NCBI RefSeq assembly: GCF_016907995.1
Contig: NZ_JAFBDA010000006.1
Span: 1-64,000 of the forward strand
Direction: 5' to 3'
Length of the DNA: 64,000 bases
Origin: Clostridium sardiniense
GTDB lineage: Bacteria > Bacillota > Clostridia > Clostridiales > Clostridiaceae
The translations under genes were made by a program, and so were the position numbers. The notes below the pieces were generated by a model. That model had not been told where the DNA came from, did not search any database, and saw only the letters and a program-made list of their open reading frames with translations. Positions 60,501-64,000 of the stretch are shown piece after piece; the first letter of the stretch is position 1, and every line of letters starts with the position of its first letter.

Positions 60501-62384
60501 GCTAAAGTAGAAAATGGTGCTTTAGTTTTAGATTCAAAAGATAGTTATGTAACATCACCTATTGATAAGCTTGGTAATGGGAATCAATTGTCTTTCGATA
60601 TTACACTAAAAAATGCATCAAAGCCAGGAGATATCCTATTTGAAGCAGATGCAGCATATGGAACACACGATATAAGAGTTATGGAAGATGGAAAGTTAGG
60701 ATTTACAAGAGAATTGCATAATTACTACTTTGATTATGAGCTACCAGTTGGAAAAACTGTAAATGTTAAGATTGTTACAGAACAACAAAAAACTAAATTA
60801 TATGTAGATGATGAATTCGTTTGTGACGCTAACGGAAAATACATTCATAATGACATAGTGAAAAAAGAAAATATTAGTAATGCAACATTCGCATTACCTT
60901 TAGAAAGAATAGGTGCTAAAGGTGAGGCTATTGAAGCAGTTATTGATAATGTAAATGTTTCAGAAGCTGGAGGAGTAGAAGATATTTACCATAAGGAGAA
61001 TTGGAGTGGTAAAACAAATACAGAAACTATTTATGATGATACAGAAGGTAAATTAGAATACGCTTTTGATAATAAATCAAACACAATTTGGCATTCTAAT
61101 TGGCAAGGTGCAGCTGATAAATTAAATGGAACAAATTCATTCTATGCAGAAATAGATTTTGGTAAAACTTATAAAATCAATCAATTCTCATTTACACCTA
61201 GATTAGATAATGCTAGTGGTTACGTTACTAAGGCAGATTTATATATTAAGAATAAAGAATCTGATGAATGGATTACTATAACTGAGAATAAAACTTTTGA
61301 AGTAAATTCAAGTAAAAAGACATTCGCATTTGATGAGCAAGAAGTGCAATATATTAAATTTGTAGCTAAAGGATCAAATGATGGCTGGGTAGCTGTTTCA
61401 GAATTTGATATCGCAAATAAACCAGAACAAACATTTACTGTGCATGTTGATTCAACTGAAGGTGGAACAGTAAGTGGCGGAAAAGAAGCAAAACAAGGTG
61501 AAGAAGTTACTGTTACTGCCACTCCAGATAATGGATATACATTCGGTGGATGGTACCGTTCTACAGGAGATATAGTTTCTGAAAATGATGAGTATAAATT
61601 TAATGTAGACGGAAATATATCATTAAAAGCTCACTTTACAAAAGAGGAATCTAATGTTGATAAGGAAGAGCTTGAAAATCTTTATAATGCAAATAAAGAT
61701 AGATTAGAAGAAAAATATACACCAGACTCTTGGAAAATCTTTAAGACTGCCTTAGATAATGCAAAGATAGTTTTAGATAATAAAGATGCAACACAAGAAC
61801 AAGTAAATGAAACCATTAACAATTTAAATGATGCAATATCAAAGCTTGTTGATACTCCTGAAATTTCTGAAGTTGATAAATCTAAGCTTAAAGAAGTAAT
61901 TGATAAAGCAGAAGAAGTAGACGCATCTAAGTATACTAAGGAAAGTATGGATGCTCTTAATGAGAAGTTAAAAGAAGTTAAATCTGTATTAATTAATAAG
62001 GAAGCTAGTCAGGAAGAAGTAGATGAAGCAGTAAAAGGGCTACAAGCAGCTTTAGATAGCTTAGAATTAGTACAAGATGATAATAATAATGGAAATGATG
62101 ACCCTGGAAATAATGCAGATCCAACACCAGATCCAGAAAAGCCAGTTGACCCAGAAGATCCAGGTGATGGAGATAACATAGATAAACCATCTGGTGATGA
62201 TAATGGAAATGATGTAGATAAGCCATCAAATAGTAAACCAAATGATCAAAATAAACCAGGAAATAATCAAGGTGCAAATGATAATATTCCAGCAACAGGC
62301 GGAGCAGTACAAACAGGAATATTATTAGCAGGAATTATATCAGCACTTGGTGGATTAACAATGTTAAAGAAAAAAGAAAAATAA
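57594..62384 (+). CDS. Cell-wall-anchored GH20 beta-N-acetylhexosaminidase, multi-domain
   Basis: The 1596-residue surface enzyme begins with a signal peptide (about 1-29) and two F5/8-type C (galactose-binding-like) domains (about 35-175, 185-330). A beta-sandwich spacer and the GH20 N-terminal domain come next (about 430-545), then the catalytic barrel (about 555-910) with the Asp739-Glu740 pair in VHIGADEFL. After it are a LamG/concanavalin-like domain (about 945-1125), a third F5/8 C domain (about 1135-1280), an InlB-type repeat (about 1282-1350) and two FIVAR helices (about 1355-1500). The C terminus has an Asp/Pro/Asn-rich spacer and a sortase-type anchor IPATGG (1565-1570) with hydrophobic stretch and KKKEK end. 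It should release terminal GlcNAc/GalNAc or lacto-N-biose from host glycans; exact specificity is unknown. Confidence 0.9.
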   Translation: MKRKRLISIVLTVAMAANFITVKPKIVQAMEKLNLALNKQVTASSYEVEKTSPEKAIDGDIVTRWGTSKDKAAGEWIEVNLEESKEIKQINICFERSDAEQNILGYKVEIENNEKYTEVYRKSERAKQNEKIVFDEMKTASKVKITILDADGGNINWKNVGINEVEIYSNIVKEVESREDINHVRDASMTASSVEENLDRLNATKANDGSKDTRWASNYESPSVQWLKAEFPELTKVEQININFLNRDVLPGDSNVEQFSIKYTDEDGVEKYIKKDFVNTSLGSGKGWNTDVSILLDDAIVAKDITVCEFVANSSNYNNVSITELEAYSNEQSEIVSLDSIVAGIVGQTLGQDVEKLPMPSMPEGYTIKLNGADFEQIIGDDGTIVRPLTDKSVKVSFEVTEEKTQETKKTDDLEFIVKGKNTQIASMNEKPVVIPEIAEWYSDSTNTIDINSMDTVVYNDNSLVGIVDEFISDYENFTGIKLSKVKGSARANAYNFIKEIPDSLLGDEGYIMDIQADRIIVKSQSSIGNMYGMQTILQMYKQNESSFNIGIIRDYPRFETRGFLFDVARKPVSMEMIQDVSRTMRYYKMNDLQVHLSDNYIFLEQYGKLENENEAFKAYEAFRLESGLTNDKGESPTATDYSISKEEFNNFITSERNLGMKIVPEIDVPAHATSFTKIWPEIMVANKVSMLNGNRPLIDHIDVSKKEAMDKIKEIFDDYTKGNNPTFDSQTTVHIGADEFLANYTAYRNFLNDLVPYVKETNTVRMWGGLTWIDDKKTEIEKEAIENVEMNLWSSDWADGLQMYDMGYKLINTIDDFGYMVPNGNKGRANSYGDLLNINRIFNEFEANRVKTKSGYKYVPSGDKQVLGAAFALWNDNIDKQSVGLSESDLYWRFFDAMPFYAEKTWAATGKEKGSATALSSLANDKGNGPNVNPYYQEEKEGEIYQSYDFENGLEDTSANNRDLVEGTAKVENGALVLDSKDSYVTSPIDKLGNGNQLSFDITLKNASKPGDILFEADAAYGTHDIRVMEDGKLGFTRELHNYYFDYELPVGKTVNVKIVTEQQKTKLYVDDEFVCDANGKYIHNDIVKKENISNATFALPLERIGAKGEAIEAVIDNVNVSEAGGVEDIYHKENWSGKTNTETIYDDTEGKLEYAFDNKSNTIWHSNWQGAADKLNGTNSFYAEIDFGKTYKINQFSFTPRLDNASGYVTKADLYIKNKESDEWITITENKTFEVNSSKKTFAFDEQEVQYIKFVAKGSNDGWVAVSEFDIANKPEQTFTVHVDSTEGGTVSGGKEAKQGEEVTVTATPDNGYTFGGWYRSTGDIVSENDEYKFNVDGNISLKAHFTKEESNVDKEELENLYNANKDRLEEKYTPDSWKIFKTALDNAKIVLDNKDATQEQVNETINNLNDAISKLVDTPEISEVDKSKLKEVIDKAEEVDASKYTKESMDALNEKLKEVKSVLINKEASQEEVDEAVKGLQAALDSLELVQDDNNNGNDDPGNNADPTPDPEKPVDPEDPGDGDNIDKPSGDDNGNDVDKPSNSKPNDQNKPGNNQGANDNIPATGGAVQTGILLAGIISALGGLTMLKKKEK

Positions 62385-62407
62385 AGAAATCTTAAAATGT
62401 AAATATG

Positions 62408-62446
62408 ACAGTAGTAGGATTTAAGCAAAATCCTACTACTGTTTTT
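62408..62446 (+). terminator. Intrinsic terminator of the GH20 gene
   Basis: ACAGTAGTAGGATTT pairs with AATCCTACTACTGT over a short loop and is followed by TTTTTGC. Confidence 0.9.
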
Positions 62447-62568
62447 GCTATCACAAACTTCTATTTTGTGAGCAACTATCTTTTTCATAAGCTTGTTTAA
62501 GTGCAGCTATTTTTATATATAAATTAAACGTAGTTACAAAATTTAAAATTATTTCCTTAAAATATAAA

Positions 62569-62628
62569 GAAGGAGCTATCGCTCGTGGGTTTTATCCGCT
62601 AATGCGCAGTCCCTTTATGACGATATAA
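62569..62628 (+). pseudogene. Short coding-like remnant with atypical base composition
   Basis: In frame 62569-62628 the sequence reads EGAIARGFYPLMRSPFMTI and then a stop. It is unlike the surrounding AT-rich DNA, with codons such as GCT, ATC, CGT, GGG, CCG and CGC. There is no start or ribosome-binding site; upstream the frame continues only through low-complexity sequence. I read it as the tail of a gene from elsewhere, origin not identified. Confidence 0.35.
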
Positions 62629-62654
62629 TAATTAAAGATATAGAATATCGTATT

Positions 62655-62690
62655 AAAAAAACTGCTCGATTAAAACTTGAGCAGTTTTTT
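62655..62690 (+). terminator. Intrinsic terminator after the remnant
   Basis: AAAAAACTGCTC pairs with GAGCAGTTTTTT; it ends with T-run. It follows the remnant directly, so it may have belonged to the same acquired piece. Confidence 0.75.
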
Positions 62691-62848
62691 ATATTAGAAG
62701 TTATATAATATTATTAAGTTGTAATATTATTATATTGTTTGTATTAATAATTCTATTGTTATTTTTATTATGAATACAACATAACTGAGCCAATTACTAT
62801 GTTTATAGCATTCACTTCACGGATTTCACATTGTCATATGATCTGTTT

Positions 62849-63313
62849 CTAGAACTTTGATTTATCGTAGTTGTAAGGGATACTTGTGCCCACAACTACA
62901 TCTTCAATCTTTTCAATAATCAGCCAGTCATCCATGTTTCCTTGATGATCGAAATCTAGTGGTTGGATTTCTTTCACATCAGAAAACTCCACTAAACAAA
63001 GACACTTTTTATGCCAACGTGTTTTTTGCTTTTCAGAAAGATTCAATTTAGACTGATTTTCTTCTAAGATTTTTGTTATTTCATCCTCTGAAAGTTTTAC
63101 ATAATTTTGTACATTACTTACAGTGGCAGAAGTAGTAATCTTAGCACTTCCTTTTTCCATAAAGTAAAGAGTTTCTCCATCAAAAACACGGCTATGAGGT
63201 ATTTTTCTTCCTGCTGCACCTCTTACAACCATTATTTTTGTACCTGCTAATACTTTATCTAGAACTTTCTGGCCTTTTTTACCAGTATTATCGCAATAAA
63301 CTAAATGTACCAC
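62849..63313 (-). CDS. PUA/ASCH-like small protein of unknown function
   Basis: The 154-residue protein looks like the PUA/ASCH-fold group: VLAGTKIMVVRGAAGRKIPHS, then VFDGETLYFMEKGSAKI, a linker helix LSEDEITKILEENQSKL, and a C-terminal LVEFSDVKEIQPLDFDH plus NMDDWLIIEKIEDV. Such domains often bind RNA or modified bases. The GTG at 63313 follows GAGAGGGG by nine bases; no in-frame ATG precedes it. It has fewer AT-rich codons than its neighbours and lies next to the coding remnant, so acquisition by transfer is possible. Monocistronic. Confidence 0.55.
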   Translation of the reverse strand: MVHLVYCDNTGKKGQKVLDKVLAGTKIMVVRGAAGRKIPHSRVFDGETLYFMEKGSAKITTSATVSNVQNYVKLSEDEITKILEENQSKLNLSEKQKTRWHKKCLCLVEFSDVKEIQPLDFDHQGNMDDWLIIEKIEDVVVGTSIPYNYDKSKF

Positions 63314-63694
63314 AACACATTACCCCTCTCATTAAAATATTATTTTTCTACAAGTTAAATAAAAATTCAATTCATAATAAAATCAATTATTTAAATTATT
63401 TATTAGTCTATATATTGTATTATATATAATTTATGGATAATAAATCCAGAATATGTTTCATAATAATTATATTTACACAAATATAGTTTCTCTTTTCTGT
63501 GAATATTTACAGTTATTTATCTTGAAATTGCTAAGATTTATATTATAGACTTTTTTTCAAAAAGTAATCAATTATCAATATTTATTCAAAATAAAGGTTA
63601 ATACTTAAATAAAATAAAGAGAAAATATAAAAAATTGATATAATATTTATATAGAGTTAAACAAATATATAAGTTTTAAAAAGTAGGGGATAAA
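63314..63694. other. 381-bp AT-rich intergenic region
   Basis: No supported gene. A TATAAT hexamer at 63639-63644 could be the -10 of the HPr-like gene, but no good -35 is seen at the right distance. Confidence 0.45.
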
Positions 63695-64000
63695 ATGAAA
63701 GAGAGAGTTGTAAAGATAAGACCACAAAAAGGTCTTCATGCAAGAATTATAGCTATGCTTGTACATAAGGCAAATGAATTAAATAAGAAATATGACACAA
63801 AATTATTTATAAGATATAAAGATAGAAAAAGCATATCGGCAACAAGCCTTATGCCGTTAATATTATTAAAGGTAAAAAAGGGAGAAAATATAATAATAGA
63901 AGCTTATGGTGGAGAAGAGAATCAAGCTTTATATGAGCTAGAGGAGTTTTTAAATAGCGATTTTCATATAGACGATGAAGAACAAAAGCAAATAGATAAT
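63695..64000 (+). CDS. HPr-like phosphocarrier protein (3' end outside window)
   Basis: The visible 102 residues have the HPr layout with the phosphorylatable His15 in KGLHARIIAMLVHKA and a serine at position 46 (KSISATSLM) matching the regulatory Ser46. Other elements are the LILLKVKKGENIIIEAYGG strand-helix and a C-terminal helix. Typical HPr is 85-88 residues and has GLHARPA; here Pro18 is Ile, and an acidic tail (HIDDDEEQKQ-like) extends beyond the window. It is therefore a divergent HPr/Crh-type protein or a longer fusion. AAGTAGGGG precedes the ATG. Confidence 0.75.
   Translation, partial: MKERVVKIRPQKGLHARIIAMLVHKANELNKKYDTKLFIRYKDRKSISATSLMPLILLKVKKGENIIIEAYGGEENQALYELEEFLNSDFHIDDEEQKQIDN

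Noticed and set aside
62005..62295. Open frame antisense to the Asp/Pro/Asn-rich spacer of the GH20 protein
   Set aside because: It is the His/Leu/Tyr-rich reflection of the repetitive spacer; no start signal.
1..64000. CRISPR arrays, tRNA or rRNA genes, prophage and toxin-antitoxin modules
   Set aside because: No regularly spaced repeats, no cloverleaf or rRNA-like sequence and no integrase, capsid or toxin-type genes were recognised on either strand.

Overview
The window is a very AT-rich stretch of chromosome from a Firmicute, almost certainly Clostridium sensu stricto. The evidence is strong purine-rich ribosome-binding sites, A/T-biased codons, short intrinsic terminators after nearly every operon, a small acid-soluble spore protein of the Tlp type, two flavodoxins with a DUF3793 protein, a CvfB-like protein, and a thioredoxin reductase that lacks the usual NAD(P)H-binding motif. 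The species cannot be fixed from this sequence alone. No rRNA, tRNA, CRISPR array, prophage or intact insertion sequence was seen; most of it looks like ordinary core chromosome.

Layout, left half. Positions 1-5.7 kb hold the tail of an AsnC-type HTH protein, a small membrane protein, a PHP-like protein that has lost its metal ligands, a gamma-carbonic anhydrase, a CvfB-like S1 protein and a calcium P-type ATPase. At 6-10 kb is a NitT/TauT-type ABC importer followed by an ABC exporter half-transporter. At 10.2-11.5 kb is a thioredoxin/flavoprotein reductase operon with a striking palindrome in its leader. At 11.5-18.6 kb come a 43-residue ORF with its own promoter and terminator, a DEAD-box helicase, a deoxynucleoside kinase, a PH-domain protein, NAD synthetase and an NfeD/SPFH pair. 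At 18.7-23.1 kb are a lipoprotein, an amino-acid ABC importer, and two tandem flavodoxins, the second with a Fur-like box and a DUF3793 partner.

Layout, middle. At 23.3-33.3 kb are a ClC transporter, a NERD-domain membrane protein, a C_GCAxxG_C_C redox protein divergent from a Crp/Fnr regulator with a shared operator-like palindrome, an SSB paralogue, a POT peptide transporter, a probable vitamin B6 uptake and kinase pair, and a minus-strand trio (DUF5685 protein, J-domain protein with a Cys-rich tail, small membrane protein). At 33.6-38.3 kb an MMPL/RND transporter is followed by a large secreted coiled-coil protein. At 38.8-49.8 kb is the purine cluster purL-purE-purC-purF-purM-purN-purH-purD. 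It covers the IMP pathway except the GAR transformylase alternatives, the ATP-dependent AIR carboxylase partner and purB, and has a 26-bp palindrome just upstream of its promoter.

Layout, right end. At 50-64 kb are a GT39-like membrane protein, Tlp, an opine-dehydrogenase-family enzyme, a two-module lipoprotein, two unrecognised cytosolic proteins, a methyltransferase, a 1596-residue cell-wall-anchored GH20 hexosaminidase behind a leader terminator, a short coding remnant with unusual base composition, a PUA/ASCH-like protein, and the start of an HPr-like phosphocarrier that runs off the window.

The most promising material for something undescribed is the DUF5685/J-domain/membrane trio, where DUF5685 carries two Asp-rich motifs spaced like an isoprenoid synthase. 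Next come the pyridine-nucleotide-independent thioredoxin system with its CsoR/CstR-like palindrome, and several unexplained inverted repeats that sit on promoters or ribosome-binding sites.
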